Counted from the first letter of the stretch, positions 45,183-55,489 are shown. The stretch: 64,000 bases of DNA from Shewanella corallii (GCF_023349125.1 NZ_JAKIKT010000005.1:124001-188000); one strand, 5' to 3'. The notes: generated from the sequence alone by a model not told the origin. Translations and numbers: made by a program.

Positions 45183-45315
45183 TTCGGATGGTATTAGCTG
45201 CAGACGGGCGGTGTTATTCTCTGGTCAGCAGGGCCGGTTTAATTGTAGAATGCGCGCCCATTTATCCACTGTCCCGCGGCGTAGTCCGGCTGGGTAACCG
45301 AGTATTGGATTTACT

Positions 45316-46767
45316 ATGTCATTCTCATCTCTGGGCCTTTCCACCTCCATCGTTTCCGCCATTGATGCGCTTGGATACAAGCAGCCCACAGAGATCCAGC
45401 AAAAAGCCATTCCAGTGATACTCAGTGGCCGAAATTTATTGGCTGCAGCCCAAACCGGCACAGGTAAAACCGCGGCATTTGCGCTGCCAGTGCTGGAGCA
45501 ACTAAGCCAGGGGCAAACTCAGCGTAAAAAGCGTATTCGCGCCGTGATTATGGCACCCACCCGGGAGTTGGTGCTGCAGGTGGCTGACTATATCAATTCC
45601 TACAGCAAAGATATTGGCCTGAAGGTACTGGCCATGTATGGCGGGACTGATATCCAACCTCAGAAACAGGCGTTGATAGAGGGTGTCGATATTCTGGTGG
45701 CAACCCCGGGCCGATTGAAGGATATGTACTATCAGCGAGCCGTACATTTCGATGAGATACAAGTGCTGGTACTGGATGAAGCGGACCGCATGCTGGATAT
45801 GGGCTTTATCGAGGTGATCACTGAGCTGGTAGAGCGTATGCCGGAGGAGAGACAAAACCTGCTGTTTTCAGCAACCCTGTCTCCCAGAGTGCGCGCACTG
45901 GCGAAAACCACTGTGCCCAACCCGGTTGAAATTGCGATTGCCAAGCCAAGTAAAGAAGCCATCAGTCAATGGCTGGTGACCGTGGATAAAGACACCAAAT
46001 CCGCTTTGCTCAGCCACCTTATACAAGAGCAGAATTGGCAGCAGTTGCTGATTTTTATTGAAACCAAGCATGGTGCCGCCAAGCTGGTGACTCAGCTGGA
46101 AAAGCGCGGAATTCATGCGGAAGCATTCCACAGTGGTCGCAGTCAGGCTATTCGTGAACAGATCCTGGCAGACTTTAAGGCGGGCAAACTAAAGTATCTG
46201 GTCGCTACCGGAGTCGCGGCCCGGGGGATTGATATCGATCAGCTGGAGCGGGTGGTGAACTATGACCTGCCATTTCCGCCGGATGAGTATATCCACCGTA
46301 TCGGTCGAACCGGCCGTGCCGGATTCAGCGGTGAGGCTGTGTCTTTATTGTCCAAAGATGACTTTAAAAATTTGTGCATGATTGAAAGTCGTCTGGGACA
46401 TTTGATTGAGCGACGGGTGATTGAAGGATTTGAGCCGAAAAAGCCGGTTCCTGTATCCGTTCTGAATTATCAGCCCAGGCATGCCGCTGCAAAGTCTGAT
46501 GATGATAAAGCTCAAATGAGAGCTAAGCCGGGCCGAACCCCACGTAAGGCCGCTCGCCGCGATACCATTGCAGGGGCAAACCCAGGTGATGGTGAGCAGA
46601 AACGCCGCCGCTTTGACCGAAAAGATAAAGATCATGCCAGGGACAGACAGGATCGCAAACCTGATAACACCGGGGCAGTAAAAACGGACAGGCGCAGTCA
46701 GGCAAACCCTGACTCATCATCAGGGCTGGATCCTTGGGCGAATGCCAGAAAGGGCAGTAACAGCTGA
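45316..46767 (+). CDS. rhlE: DEAD-box RNA helicase, RhlE type
   Basis: A 483-residue RNA helicase. Motifs are Q-motif (YKQPTEIQQKAIP), I AQTGTGKT (45-52), Ia PTREL (81-85), II DEAD (154-157), III SAT (185-187) and VI HRIGRTGRAG. The C-terminal 100 residues are a basic, disordered tail rich in Arg, Lys and Asp (for example RRFDRKDKDHARDRQDRKPD), usual for RhlE/SrmB-like helicases and likely to bind RNA in ribosome assembly or decay. The MITE-broken glycosylase gene ends 133 bp upstream. It ends at a shared terminator. Confidence 0.93.
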   Translation: MSFSSLGLSTSIVSAIDALGYKQPTEIQQKAIPVILSGRNLLAAAQTGTGKTAAFALPVLEQLSQGQTQRKKRIRAVIMAPTRELVLQVADYINSYSKDIGLKVLAMYGGTDIQPQKQALIEGVDILVATPGRLKDMYYQRAVHFDEIQVLVLDEADRMLDMGFIEVITELVERMPEERQNLLFSATLSPRVRALAKTTVPNPVEIAIAKPSKEAISQWLVTVDKDTKSALLSHLIQEQNWQQLLIFIETKHGAAKLVTQLEKRGIHAEAFHSGRSQAIREQILADFKAGKLKYLVATGVAARGIDIDQLERVVNYDLPFPPDEYIHRIGRTGRAGFSGEAVSLLSKDDFKNLCMIESRLGHLIERRVIEGFEPKKPVPVSVLNYQPRHAAAKSDDDKAQMRAKPGRTPRKAARRDTIAGANPGDGEQKRRRFDRKDKDHARDRQDRKPDNTGAVKTDRRSQANPDSSSGLDPWANARKGSNS

Positions 46768-46771
46768 AATT

Positions 46772-46799
46772 AAAAAGTCCGGCACCCGCCGGACTTTTT
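46772..46799. terminator. Bidirectional terminator
   Basis: AAAAAGTCCGGC-ACCC-GCCGGACTTTTT between convergent rhlE and the porin gene. Confidence 0.93.
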
Positions 46800-46822
46800 G
46801 CGTTCTGCGTATTTGTTTCTGC

Positions 46823-47992
46823 TTAGAAGGTGTAACGAATACCCACTGCCACTGCGTCTTCTCCTGTGGTTTCCGGCATACCTTCCACCTTGTACTTGCT
46901 GTCGTCTATCTGGGCCTCAATGTAAGCGAGGATAGTAGGATCCCAGATAAAGGCCGCACCCAGAATAAACTCCTGCTGTTTGGATTCAGTGACCAGAGGT
47001 GAACGGGAGCCATCATCTTCCGGATAGGTATAATCTTCATCTGAGATCAACCCATTGAACAGTGCATAGGTTTGCAGCCCTGAGTCAAACATGTAGGAAA
47101 TCATGGTTTCGATACCGTAAGCGCTGGGCATCAGATGACCATTAATGTCTGAATCATGGAACTTATTTTTGTTGTAGTTGGCAGAGAAATACCAGCCTAC
47201 ATCAGACACATTGCCCCAGGTTACACTGGCGCCGTAGATCTCATCATCGGTATCAATACGCTGGTTTGCTGCCGCGTTGAATCCGGTGAACGAACCTCTG
47301 TTGGCACCGGCAGAAATACTTAAATCATCTGTAATCGCATAGGTGATGGATGCACCGTAGGTGTCATCGTACTCCAGCGTGCTATTAACATTATCACTGT
47401 CGAATGCAGACACATCTATGGTGTTTTGTTGAAGCTGGGTTTGCAGGGTAAAGCTGAATCGGCCAAAGGAGTTGGAGTATTGGATCGCTTTATCAGCACG
47501 ACCCGTACCATCAATCCCACCGCTGCCATCCAAACTGTATGCACCACCTGCAGCGCCTCCCCATACATAGGCGTTATCTGTACCACCCACAACGTTGTAC
47601 CAGGCAGCCCACTGTTTACCAAATGAGAGGCTGCCGTATCTGTCGTGTTCCAGACCTATGTACGCCAGTCGACTGTAGAATACATTGTCATTATTGGCTG
47701 AAAACTGGCTGTCTCTGTTATAGACAAGCTCAGTATCGCCAAAGGGTTCAAAACCCCATTCCAGAGTGCTGTATGCGTGCCATCCGTGGGTAAGTTGGCG
47801 GCTGAAGTTGAAATTAATTCTGGAACTGCCATTGACCAACTGGGTTTCACTGTCGGTGTTGACCGCCCTGACACCAATATAGCCGCCAAGGTTTACATCA
47901 GTCTTACTGTCTTTATAGAGGTCGATTGCTGAAACTGTCGGTGCGGCGAATAGAAGTGCAACCGCGCTAGCAAGAAGTGTTTTGTTCATCAT
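46823..47992 (-). CDS. Outer-membrane porin
   Basis: A 389-residue exported protein with a signal peptide (MMNKTLLASAVALLFAAPTVSA) and alternating beta-strand patterns throughout, ending in aromatic Phe (VAVGIRYTF), the signature of outer-membrane trimeric porins. LGGYIGVRAVNTD, YSTLEWGF, SRLAYIGLEHDRYGSLSFGKQWAAWYNVVG and the many Asp residues fit the gram-negative porin family of Shewanella/Vibrio. Selectivity cannot be read from sequence. The long AT-rich upstream region (47993-48710) suggests complex regulation. Confidence 0.9.
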   Translation of the reverse strand: MMNKTLLASAVALLFAAPTVSAIDLYKDSKTDVNLGGYIGVRAVNTDSETQLVNGSSRINFNFSRQLTHGWHAYSTLEWGFEPFGDTELVYNRDSQFSANNDNVFYSRLAYIGLEHDRYGSLSFGKQWAAWYNVVGGTDNAYVWGGAAGGAYSLDGSGGIDGTGRADKAIQYSNSFGRFSFTLQTQLQQNTIDVSAFDSDNVNSTLEYDDTYGASITYAITDDLSISAGANRGSFTGFNAAANQRIDTDDEIYGASVTWGNVSDVGWYFSANYNKNKFHDSDINGHLMPSAYGIETMISYMFDSGLQTYALFNGLISDEDYTYPEDDGSRSPLVTESKQQEFILGAAFIWDPTILAYIEAQIDDSKYKVEGMPETTGEDAVAVGIRYTF

Positions 47993-48710
47993 TACCTTTC
48001 CTCACGTCATGGTGGTGTACATCACACTGCATCGCTATTTATTACCTGATGGCTTCGACCAGAGCAGATATGCTGCAAATAACGTTGTTCTCCGCCGGCG
48101 CTGCGCATGCGCCTTTGGCTAAACGACTATATAAGGTAATACAAATATGGATTGGCTTCAGTAAGTTTGTTGTGAGCTGACGTGTAAGCGAAATCTGTCA
48201 GTGGCTCCCTTCACAGAGTGTTAAATCGGGAGGGATCGGCTGAGCGATAAATCGTCAGGATAATATCGGCTCAATATGGATATTTGGGGCGGGATTATTA
48301 ATTTAATGAATATAAATCAGGTAATGGTTTGTTGCACTTGGATTTGATAATAAATGATACATGTGTTTTGTATCTGTGTTTATTTTAAATTGATTATTGT
48401 GTATCTGCATTTTTTTAGATTTTTTTAGCGATTTTAACCTTTGTTATCGTGATTTATTCTTGGTTTGGGGTGATTTTGTGCTTCCAGTCTAATAATGAGG
48501 TGGGTAATATACTTTTTACTTAAGACAACAGAGATGGATACATTCTGTTTCTTATTTTTGTGTGCTTCATACCGTATTGATTCAGTTCGCTATCAATGTC
48601 GTTACCCGTAACACAATCCTGGAACAGCGCCACCTGACTGCACTGTTTACCATGTGTTACGGGGAATAGGCACCAAACCAATTCAACCTGTTGTAAGGTC
48701 GTCACTAAAT
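47993..48710. other. AT-rich divergent intergenic region
   Basis: About 700 bp between the porin and the cytochrome/sulfite dehydrogenase operon with no convincing gene. It contains several TTGTGAG/TGTGTTT-like half sites that could bind CRP, but no full palindrome I would call. Promoters of both flanking operons must lie here. Confidence 0.5.
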
Positions 48711-49028
48711 ATGAAAACAAGCATAAGACACAGGACGTTAGTGCTGTCCGCAATGCTCATCTGTGCCTCAGTGCCAGCCTTTGCTCAGCAAGCTGATTAC
48801 CAGAACTTGCTGAATATGTGTAAAGCATGTCATGGGGAAACAGGTGAAAGTCAGTTTAGCTCAATTCCTAGTCTGAAATATCAAAATGCAGATTATTTGA
48901 GCGCGCAGTTGGCAGCATTTAAGTCTGGCCAAAGACCAGATAAAACTATGAGTAAAGTGGCCGCATTATTATCAGAAAAAGATATGCAGCAAATGGCCAA
49001 GTATTTCAGCGAGGGGAAGGGAAAATAA
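48711..49028 (+). CDS. Monohaem c-type cytochrome
   Basis: A 105-residue periplasmic cytochrome with a signal peptide ending VPAFA and a single haem site CKACH (Cys37, Cys40, His41). The axial Met may be in KTMSKVAALL. It resembles the small cytochrome c553/c4-half proteins. It is the first gene of a four-gene operon, one base before sorA, so it should accept electrons from sulfite oxidation. The ATG at 48711 begins the signal peptide; its ribosome-binding site is weak. Confidence 0.88.
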   Translation: MKTSIRHRTLVLSAMLICASVPAFAQQADYQNLLNMCKACHGETGESQFSSIPSLKYQNADYLSAQLAAFKSGQRPDKTMSKVAALLSEKDMQQMAKYFSEGKGK

Positions 49029-49029
49029 T

Positions 49030-50256
49030 ATGGCAATCGATAGACGTGTATTTTTGAAGGGTGCTGTTGCCACGTCAGTAGCATCCATGATGCCAATTAA
49101 CTGGGTATATGCCGCCAACCGTCCTGAAGGTGTTGCGCCATTGGATGTCTCTGCACTGACCTGGAAAAGTGCAGCTGATCTGCCCAGTTACTTTAATATT
49201 CTGAACACCAACCCGGTGAATGCTCAGCCTCCAGAGCACATGCTGGATCCGGTGACTACGCCAGCTGATGTGGCTTTTATCCGCTGGAACGGTCAGCTAC
49301 CTGACTTTGAAAATATCGATCCCAAGAAGTGGACCTTCACCGTAGATGGTGAGTCCTGTAAGACGCCAAAGACTTACTCCATTGATGATCTGAAGAAAAA
49401 GTTCAAGACCCATACTCTCAAGCTGACCATTGAGTGTGGTGGTAACAGCCGCAGCGAATTCTTCCCTAACGCCAAAGGTAACCAGTGGACCAATGCTGCC
49501 GTATTCTGTGCTGAATGGACTGGTGTACTGGTGCGTGACGTACTGAAAGACTGTGGTGTGAAAGATGATGCTGTGTATACAGGTCACCATGGCGCCGACC
49601 TGCACCTGAGTGGTAAAGGTGAGGCGATTTCCCGTGGCGTACCTATCGAAGCAGCACTGAATGATGATGCGCTGATCGCCTGGGCGATGAATGGCGAAGA
49701 CATTCCATATATGCACGGTTATCCGCTGCGTATCGTGTTTGGTGGTCGTCCGGGTTCTGTATCCCACAAGTCTGCCACAGGTATCAGCATCCGTAACAAG
49801 GTCCACGATGGTAAGAAGATGGAATCTCCAGCTTACCGCGTGCCTGAATATCCGGTCGCTCCGGGCGAGAAGGTACCAAACGAAGACTTTAAGATTATCG
49901 AAGAAATGATCGTTAAGTCGCTGATCACCTACCCGGAAACCGGTACCGAGCTGAAAGAGGGCAAGACCCTGACTGTCCGTGGTCATGCCTGGGCTGGTAT
50001 GCGTGATGTGACCGAGATGGAAGTGAGCTATGACTATGGTGCCACCTGGCGCAAAGCCAAGCTGACCAAGCCGGTAAACAAAACCGCATGGCAGCAGTGG
50101 GAGATTGACCTGGATCTGCCAATGGCCGGTTACTATGAAATCTGGGCCCGTGCCACCGATGATCAGGGTGTGACTCAGCCTGTGGTTCAGCCTCAGTGGA
50201 ACCCTAAAGGTTATCTGTTCAATGGCTGTCACCGCATTGCCGTGAGGGTAGTGTGA
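49030..50256 (+). CDS. sorA: Sulfite dehydrogenase, molybdopterin subunit
   Basis: A 408-residue enzyme of the sulfite oxidase family that oxidises sulfite to sulfate and reduces cytochrome c. The N-terminus has a Tat signal (DRRVFLKGAVATSVASMM), as needed for folded molybdoenzymes. The Mo-binding domain has the metal-ligand Cys136 in LTIECGGNSR, then GGRPGSVSHKSATGISIRNK; the C-terminal third is the Mo-co dimerisation domain (VSYDYGATWRKAKL). Cytochrome genes lie on both sides, with the sorB ATG overlapping its stop (TGATG). Confidence 0.9.
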   Translation: MAIDRRVFLKGAVATSVASMMPINWVYAANRPEGVAPLDVSALTWKSAADLPSYFNILNTNPVNAQPPEHMLDPVTTPADVAFIRWNGQLPDFENIDPKKWTFTVDGESCKTPKTYSIDDLKKKFKTHTLKLTIECGGNSRSEFFPNAKGNQWTNAAVFCAEWTGVLVRDVLKDCGVKDDAVYTGHHGADLHLSGKGEAISRGVPIEAALNDDALIAWAMNGEDIPYMHGYPLRIVFGGRPGSVSHKSATGISIRNKVHDGKKMESPAYRVPEYPVAPGEKVPNEDFKIIEEMIVKSLITYPETGTELKEGKTLTVRGHAWAGMRDVTEMEVSYDYGATWRKAKLTKPVNKTAWQQWEIDLDLPMAGYYEIWARATDDQGVTQPVVQPQWNPKGYLFNGCHRIAVRVV

Positions 50257-50624
50257 TGGACAAGGCTGCAAAATGGATATTTGCCGGCCTTGCACTGACG
50301 CTGTCAGGCATGGCTGCCGCCAAAGAGTATCCGGTCGACCCCAAATCAGGTTTGATTATGGCGCCGGGTTGGGAGCAGGTGAACTACCAGTGTAATGCCT
50401 GTCACACCAGCAGCATCATTCCCCAAAACCCTGGCAACCGTAAGGTATGGCGTGAAACTATCCAGTGGATGGTAGACACTCAGGGCCTGTGGGATCTGTC
50501 TGATACCTGGGACCCGGTACTGGATTACCTTTCAACCTATTATGGTGAGAACGAGGTGGATATGAGTAAGTTCCGCCGTATGCCACTGCCTGCTGATCAG
50601 CAGCCACCTCTGCCGCAGAGCTAA
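50256..50624 (+). CDS. sorB: Sulfite dehydrogenase cytochrome c subunit
   Basis: A 122-residue exported monohaem cytochrome with haem site CNACH (46-50) and a pattern VNYQCNACHTSSIIPQNPGNRKVWRETIQWM typical of SorB-like subunits. The Met axial ligand may be in FRRMPLP. Its ATG overlaps the sorA TGA, indicating coupled translation of the enzyme and its electron acceptor. Confidence 0.88.
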   Translation: MDKAAKWIFAGLALTLSGMAAAKEYPVDPKSGLIMAPGWEQVNYQCNACHTSSIIPQNPGNRKVWRETIQWMVDTQGLWDLSDTWDPVLDYLSTYYGENEVDMSKFRRMPLPADQQPPLPQS

Positions 50625-50636
50625 GGACGGATTGAT

Positions 50637-51035
50637 ATGATGAAATTGAAACTGTCTTTGGCTGTACTGGCAGCATTGGCGACCAGTAACCTGGCCACTG
50701 CGATGGAACACGATGATTTCAACAAGGCACTGAATAAACTCAATGCTGAAATCCCTGCCGCCGTCATGGAGCATAAGGCGGACATCGCCAAGGGCCAAAC
50801 CATAGCCCAAAGCCGCTGCGTAGCCTGTCATGGTGAAGGCATGTTGAAGGTAATGAAACTCTATCCATCACTGGATGGCCAAAAAGGCGCTTATCTGGTG
50901 AAGCAGTTGGTGGAGTTCAAGACAGGAAAACGGGTAAACCCTATTATGCAGGCTCAGGCAATGGGCTTGACTGATGCGGATATCAAAGACGTTTCTCTGT
51001 ATTACAGTCAGCAGGCACTTAAGCCATTGAACTGA
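50637..51035 (+). CDS. Monohaem c-type cytochrome
   Basis: A 132-residue exported cytochrome with signal peptide ending NLATA and haem site CVACH (61-65). The family is cytochrome c4/c553-like: HGEGMLKVMKLYPSLDGQKGAYLVKQLVEFKTGKR, with Met in NPIMQAQAMGL as likely ligand. It lies 12 bp after sorB and just before a terminator, so it is the last gene of the operon and may carry electrons to a terminal oxidase. Confidence 0.88.
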   Translation: MMKLKLSLAVLAALATSNLATAMEHDDFNKALNKLNAEIPAAVMEHKADIAKGQTIAQSRCVACHGEGMLKVMKLYPSLDGQKGAYLVKQLVEFKTGKRVNPIMQAQAMGLTDADIKDVSLYYSQQALKPLN

Positions 51036-51040
51036 TAATG

Positions 51041-51069
51041 AAAGCCCGCGATAACGCGGGCTTTTTTTA
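51041..51069 (+). terminator. Intrinsic terminator after the sulfite dehydrogenase operon
   Basis: AAAGCCCGCG-ATAA-CGCGGGCTTT hairpin with a T-tract. Confidence 0.92.
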
Positions 51070-51381
51070 TGGCTTGTAATTTTCTCCTGACGATAGGCTT
51101 AACCTAAATAATTCTTTATAAAACATATTGATAGTGTGTTTCTGAGTTTTTATTCCAGACAAAAAGTAAGGGAAATGCCTAACTTTATGATCCAGAAAGA
51201 CAAATTTTTTTCTAACGAAATTTGACGCCTGATATTTAGCGGTCTAGCTTTGATTTGACCGGTATGCAGTAGAACTGGCTGGAAATTGAGGGTAAGCCAG
51301 TGAAATACCACAAAGAAAGGATGCTTTGTTACTCCTGTGTGGCCTGTTGTCACAAGGGGGAAGATCAGGGAGAGATTTTCC
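51070..51381. other. Intergenic region before the small membrane proteins
   Basis: About 310 bp of AT-rich sequence. No gene or clear promoter is visible; an AGGGAGAG ribosome-binding site lies just before 51382. Confidence 0.5.
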
Positions 51382-51540
51382 ATGAAAACCGCTATCCGTT
51401 ATTTGATAATGTCTGCCATGCTGCTTGGCGCAGTGTCCACCCTGTTAAATGGCTATATTCTGGGCTGCTGGTCCCTGATTTCGCTGGGTATTATCAGTGA
51501 AGTCATGTTCAGGCTGGGATTGGTCGAGCCTGAGGCATAA
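51382..51540 (+). CDS. Small membrane protein, paralogue 1
   Basis: A 52-residue protein, MKTAIRYLIMSAMLLG then a second hydrophobic helix GCWSLISLGIISEVMF, with an acidic C-terminus (VEPEA). The ATG follows AGGGAGAG at 9 bases. Its second half aligns with the protein at 51602-51775 (YILGCWSLISLGIISEVMF against SVYGTWGLVALGVVLELTF). The function is unknown. Confidence 0.65.
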   Translation: MKTAIRYLIMSAMLLGAVSTLLNGYILGCWSLISLGIISEVMFRLGLVEPEA

Positions 51541-51601
51541 GTTGGCATAATCGGACACGCCTGATACTCTGTCTTTAACCTTGGAAAGGACGGAGGAGAA
51601 C

Positions 51602-51775
51602 ATGGAATTGTTCGCACACTATCTGATGCTGACCATTTTGCTGATTGGCGCATTACTTTTCTATATGTCCGGCTCAGTTTATGGAACGTGGGGGCTGGTG
51701 GCTTTGGGAGTGGTACTGGAGCTTACGTTCTGGATTAAGCTGCTGAGAAAGCCTGGTCAGTTGCCATCCAAGTGA
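51602..51775 (+). CDS. Small membrane protein, paralogue 2
   Basis: A 57-residue protein with two hydrophobic helices (about 5-25 and 28-46) separated by SGSVYGTWG and a basic C-terminus (KLLRKPGQLPSK). GGAGGAG lies just before the ATG. It lies 61 bp after its paralogue and before a terminator. Function unknown. Confidence 0.7.
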   Translation: MELFAHYLMLTILLIGALLFYMSGSVYGTWGLVALGVVLELTFWIKLLRKPGQLPSK

Positions 51776-51797
51776 TTCTATGGGTAACTGCATCACT

Positions 51798-51820
51798 AAC
51801 CACCTTCGGGTGGTTTTTTG
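51798..51820 (+). terminator. Intrinsic terminator
   Basis: AACCACC-TTCG-GGTGGTT hairpin with six T residues. Confidence 0.9.
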
Positions 51821-51838
51821 TTGCCTGTACGCTGAGTA

Positions 51839-52015
51839 TTAAACTGTTTCATCTATATGCTTGGTGGCGAAGGACTGACTGCGCCGACAACAGGGAGCTC
51901 TGCGCTCATACCCCTGCCAGTTGCAGGTTTTAACACGCCTGTCTTTACCACTGCGTTTTTCCACACGGTATGCGCCGCCCGCATACACAGTATCTATTAC
52001 AGCGCCGTTTGCCAT
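51839..52015 (-). CDS. Possible small Arg-rich protein
   Basis: A 58-residue frame from ATG 52015 carries EKRSGKDRR, then YERRAPCCRRSQ. Regularly spaced RR pairs such as these recur in small uncharacterised proteins of marine gammaproteobacteria. The ribosome-binding site is poor and an in-frame TTG lies 20 codons upstream. It may be a real small gene or chance. Confidence 0.35.
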   Translation of the reverse strand: MANGAVIDTVYAGGAYRVEKRSGKDRRVKTCNWQGYERRAPCCRRSQSFATKHIDETV

Positions 52016-52278
52016 ACCTGAACCAAGTTTGTTCCGGGGGCTTTTTAATATCCTCGTACATCCGGCAGCCTGCAAGAACCAGTGGTTTTTAGAGGGGGAA
52101 AACTTATTCCCATCAGTTCTAGAAAAATCAAAAATCCCATTAAATCAGCGTGGAAGATCACAGCTTTGTATTCTGCTTTTCAGTGGTTCTGTTTACGGGT
52201 CGCCTATGGCTTGGTTGATGGAGCACACAAGAGTGCTTCACGTTTTTCTCTCCACTTTTCACCCCGCTGGTGACTGCT

Positions 52279-54258
52279 ATGAATTCGACGCTGAAAATAC
52301 CTAGTTGGTTGACCAATCTGTCCCTCAATAAACTCCTGTTGTTACCTGTATTGATAACCTTGTTGCTGTTTGCCTGTGTGGCTGGCGTGATCACCATGGA
52401 GCTGAACAAGGTAGAGCAAAACAATGGACTGGTAGACAACACGGCTGCCCGCTCAGAGTTTGCCTCTGAACTGGATCATGATTGGGGAGGTATCCGTATA
52501 CTGACCCGGGATATTCTTCGGGCCCAGGTGAAGGATATGCCAGTCATGCTGTCCCGGTTGAATAAACTTGCAGATAAGCTTGAGCAGCAGGCGACAGAGA
52601 ATCTGATTGATAACCCTAATATGACGGAAGCCAGCCGGGGTGAGCTCAGAAAGGTGATTGAGTTGATGCATGACTATGTGGAGACCATGTCTGCCACTGT
52701 CAGCTATATCGAGAAATTCGGTCATCGCTGGAGTAATGAAACCCCCTCGCTTTGGTATCCATTGATGCAGATGGAGTCTGAAGTGGCCGCGTATGCTGCG
52801 GTTAACACTGACTTAGACCTTAATCTCTGGCACAGGGAAGCTGCTGAGCTCACCTCCCAATTTGACTGGTACTACTCCAATCTGACCCAGATCTACTTTA
52901 TGCGTGATGCATCAACTTATGCTGAACTTGAGCGCAGATATCGTAATGCCGGTGAGCTCCTGCAAAGGTATATCAGGGTTCCCGCGGTAAAGAGCTTCCA
53001 CGACAAGGTTTATCTGGAATATGGACAAACCAATGCTGAGTTTCTTCACTTCCACCGCGAGCTTACTCGGTTAGCTAATGAAAGGCAGGAATTGGCGAGC
53101 ACGATAAGAGGGCATCTGGTCTCTGTTATTGAACGTCATGCAGATGTTCGGGCAGGTTATAACGGGGCGACCGGGGAAAGTATCTCCCAGGTGATTAAGA
53201 TCCAGTTCGGCGCCTGGTTATTCGCAGCGCTGCTGGCTATTATCTTCTGTATCTATATCGCCCGCCACTTTGTACATATCTTTGGCGTACTGGGACAGAC
53301 GCTGGAAGCCATGGCTAATCGCGATTTTAGTCAGGGGACAGGGATTGAGGGACGCAATGCGCTGGCGAGGCTTGCTGCCAATGCCGATACCAGCATGGCT
53401 GCAATGAAAGCGGTAATGCAGAAGATACTGGACCAAAGCACAGAGGTCTCTTCATCAGCCACCGAGCTGGCGGCTGTGATGGTACAAAGCAGCGCCAACG
53501 CAGAAGAGCAAAATTGCCAGGTGGAGCAGATTGCGACGGCGGTGACCCAGATGTCCATCTCTTCTGAGGTGGTGGCTAAGTCTGCCAGAAGCACTGAGTC
53601 GCGGGCTAATGCTGCTCTGGATGCCTGTGGTGAGGGGCGTGCTATCGTTGAGCATAATAACCAAAGAGCTGACAGCCTCACTGCCCAGTTGAACGATACC
53701 GCTGCGGTAGTTGAGTTGCTTAAAGAGCGTTGCCACAGCATTGCGGAAGTGGTGACGGTTATCAGCAATATCTCGGACCAAACCAATCTGCTGGCGCTGA
53801 ATGCAGCCATCGAGGCAGCAAGGGCAGGAAACATGGGGCGTGGTTTTGCTGTGGTTGCCGATGAGGTCAGGGCGCTGGCTGCCAAAACTCAATCTTCTAC
53901 TGAGCATATCAAGCAAATTATCACTGAATTACAGCTGCAATCTGATGATGCACAGACCAAAGTAGTTGGCTGCTTACATCAGGTGGATGAGGTGAGGGAT
54001 ACCTCTCGCCAGGCGGTGGAAAAGCTGGTCAACATTCAGGGCTCTGTGACTGATATCAACCAAAGTGCCACCGAAATGTCTGTGGCCGCTGAGCAGCAGT
54101 CCAGGGCATCAGAGGAGATCAGTCAGTCCCTGAATGGCATCCGCGAGGCGATTAATCAAAATGTGTGTGGTATTGAGGAGTCCAGTCAGGCTTCCAACTT
54201 CCTGTCTGAACTGGCGGAGCAGCAAAGCGCCATGCTGAAGGAGTTCAGGCTGAACTGA
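52279..54258 (+). CDS. Methyl-accepting chemotaxis protein
   Basis: A 659-residue transmembrane chemoreceptor. TM1 is about residues 18-40 and TM2 about 310-332; between them lies a helical sensory domain of about 270 residues, long enough for a double four-helix-bundle (HBM-like) fold. A HAMP-like segment follows, then the cytoplasmic signalling hairpin with the conserved tip [27 protein letters not shown] text near 495-515 and [13 protein letters not shown]. The ligand is unknown. The ATG at 52279 is preferred; a GTG at 52270 is also possible. It stands alone between terminators. Confidence 0.92.
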   Translation: MNSTLKIPSWLTNLSLNKLLLLPVLITLLLFACVAGVITMELNKVEQNNGLVDNTAARSEFASELDHDWGGIRILTRDILRAQVKDMPVMLSRLNKLADKLEQQATENLIDNPNMTEASRGELRKVIELMHDYVETMSATVSYIEKFGHRWSNETPSLWYPLMQMESEVAAYAAVNTDLDLNLWHREAAELTSQFDWYYSNLTQIYFMRDASTYAELERRYRNAGELLQRYIRVPAVKSFHDKVYLEYGQTNAEFLHFHRELTRLANERQELASTIRGHLVSVIERHADVRAGYNGATGESISQVIKIQFGAWLFAALLAIIFCIYIARHFVHIFGVLGQTLEAMANRDFSQGTGIEGRNALARLAANADTSMAAMKAVMQKILDQSTEVSSSATELAAVMVQSSANAEEQNCQVEQIATAVTQMSISSEVVAKSARSTESRANAALDACGEGRAIVEHNNQRADSLTAQLNDTAAVVELLKERCHSIAEVVTVISNISDQTNLLALNAAIEAARAGNMGRGFAVVADEVRALAAKTQSSTEHIKQIITELQLQSDDAQTKVVGCLHQVDEVRDTSRQAVEKLVNIQGSVTDINQSATEMSVAAEQQSRASEEISQSLNGIREAINQNVCGIEESSQASNFLSELAEQQSAMLKEFRLN

Positions 54259-54272
54259 TAATATTCCGGCAA

Positions 54273-54313
54273 TAAAAAATCTAGCCCCTGAGACGTCATG
54301 AGGCTGGATTTTT
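54273..54313. terminator. Bidirectional terminator
   Basis: AAATCTAGCC/GGCTGGATTT (one G-U pair) with A and T runs, between convergent mcp and ddl. Confidence 0.75.
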
Positions 54314-54338
54314 ACTATCTCAGGCTCGCTTGAAAAGC

Positions 54339-55349
54339 TTATTTAGCCTGCAACTGAGCCAGAATATTCTGCTCCAAAAAACGCGCAAAATCATGACCGT
54401 GTCCCTGAAGCATTTTGGGGAACATGGAGATTGGCGTCATACCCGGGAAGGTGTTGATTTCGTTGAGCAGGATCTCATCATCCTGAGTCAGGAAGAAATC
54501 GATACGGGACAGGTGGCGCAGTTTCATTCCTTTGAAGGCTTTGATGGCATAGCTGCGGATCTGCTCTGCAACTTCAGGGGCCAGATCCGGCGCCTGCACA
54601 TGAGTCACCGCCTGGCTCTTGCTGTCGTATTTCTCTTCAAAGCTGTAGAAGGTATTGCCGGCGCAGACGATCTCACCGGGCAGGGTGGCGATCACTTCAC
54701 CTTCGTACTCATAAGCCGCGACTTCCAGCTCTCTGGCCACAATGGTTTTTTCCACGATGACATAAGGGCTGTAAGTGAAAGCCTCATTGAGCACAGCAGC
54801 AATCTCTTCTGCCTTGTCCACCTTGTAACAGCCCACAGAAGAGCCCTGAGAGGCTGCCTTGATAAACACTGAACCCCACTCTTCGAGGGCGACCTTGGTC
54901 TGCGCCTCGGCCAGTTCGCCTGGCTCATCCAGAAACAGGTATGGGGTGTTGGGAATGCCCAGCGCCGAGAACCACATTTTGGCCGTCACCTTGTTAAAAC
55001 AGTTGACGCTGGCCTCACCGCCGCAACCAAAGTAGGGCAGTTTAATCATATCGAACCAGGATTGAATATCGCCTGTTTCGCCGGGATAACCGTGAATACA
55101 GGGCACCACATAGTCCACCGGCCAGGGGGCTTTACTGGCATCGTCAAATACCACTTGTTTGTCGGCGGTCAGACGGGCGAAGTTGCCATCTTCAAGGCGA
55201 TAACGGCCATCTTCCAGCAGTTCCAGCCACAGCACATCAAAGTTGCTCAGGGATTCCAGGTTGGTTTTCACATAGCCTGCTGACATCAAAGAGATAGCGT
55301 GTTCACTACCACCGCCACCGCACAGCAAAAGCAAATTGTATTGGGTCAT
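54339..55349 (-). CDS. ddl: D-alanine--D-alanine ligase
   Basis: A 336-residue ATP-grasp enzyme that joins two D-alanines for the peptidoglycan pentapeptide. Visible are [18 protein letters not shown] near the start, [29 protein letters not shown] (ATP binding), [16 protein letters not shown], and the C-terminal [30 protein letters not shown] with the metal-binding Asp/Glu/Asn. The ATG at 55349 follows GGAG. It lies 140 bp after recD in the same direction. Confidence 0.94.
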   Translation of the reverse strand: MTQYNLLLLCGGGGSEHAISLMSAGYVKTNLESLSNFDVLWLELLEDGRYRLEDGNFARLTADKQVVFDDASKAPWPVDYVVPCIHGYPGETGDIQSWFDMIKLPYFGCGGEASVNCFNKVTAKMWFSALGIPNTPYLFLDEPGELAEAQTKVALEEWGSVFIKAASQGSSVGCYKVDKAEEIAAVLNEAFTYSPYVIVEKTIVARELEVAAYEYEGEVIATLPGEIVCAGNTFYSFEEKYDSKSQAVTHVQAPDLAPEVAEQIRSYAIKAFKGMKLRHLSRIDFFLTQDDEILLNEINTFPGMTPISMFPKMLQGHGHDFARFLEQNILAQLQAK

Positions 55350-55489
55350 TCGTTCTCCAGCGTGCCCGTACCCTTTAATTGCCGCCAGTTTATGGGGCTT
55401 ACGGGACACGGGCAAGTCATGCCTGATGATATTGTCGCCATGCGACTTTGTTTATTGATCTTTTTGCGTCTGTCTCTGCCGATATCCGC

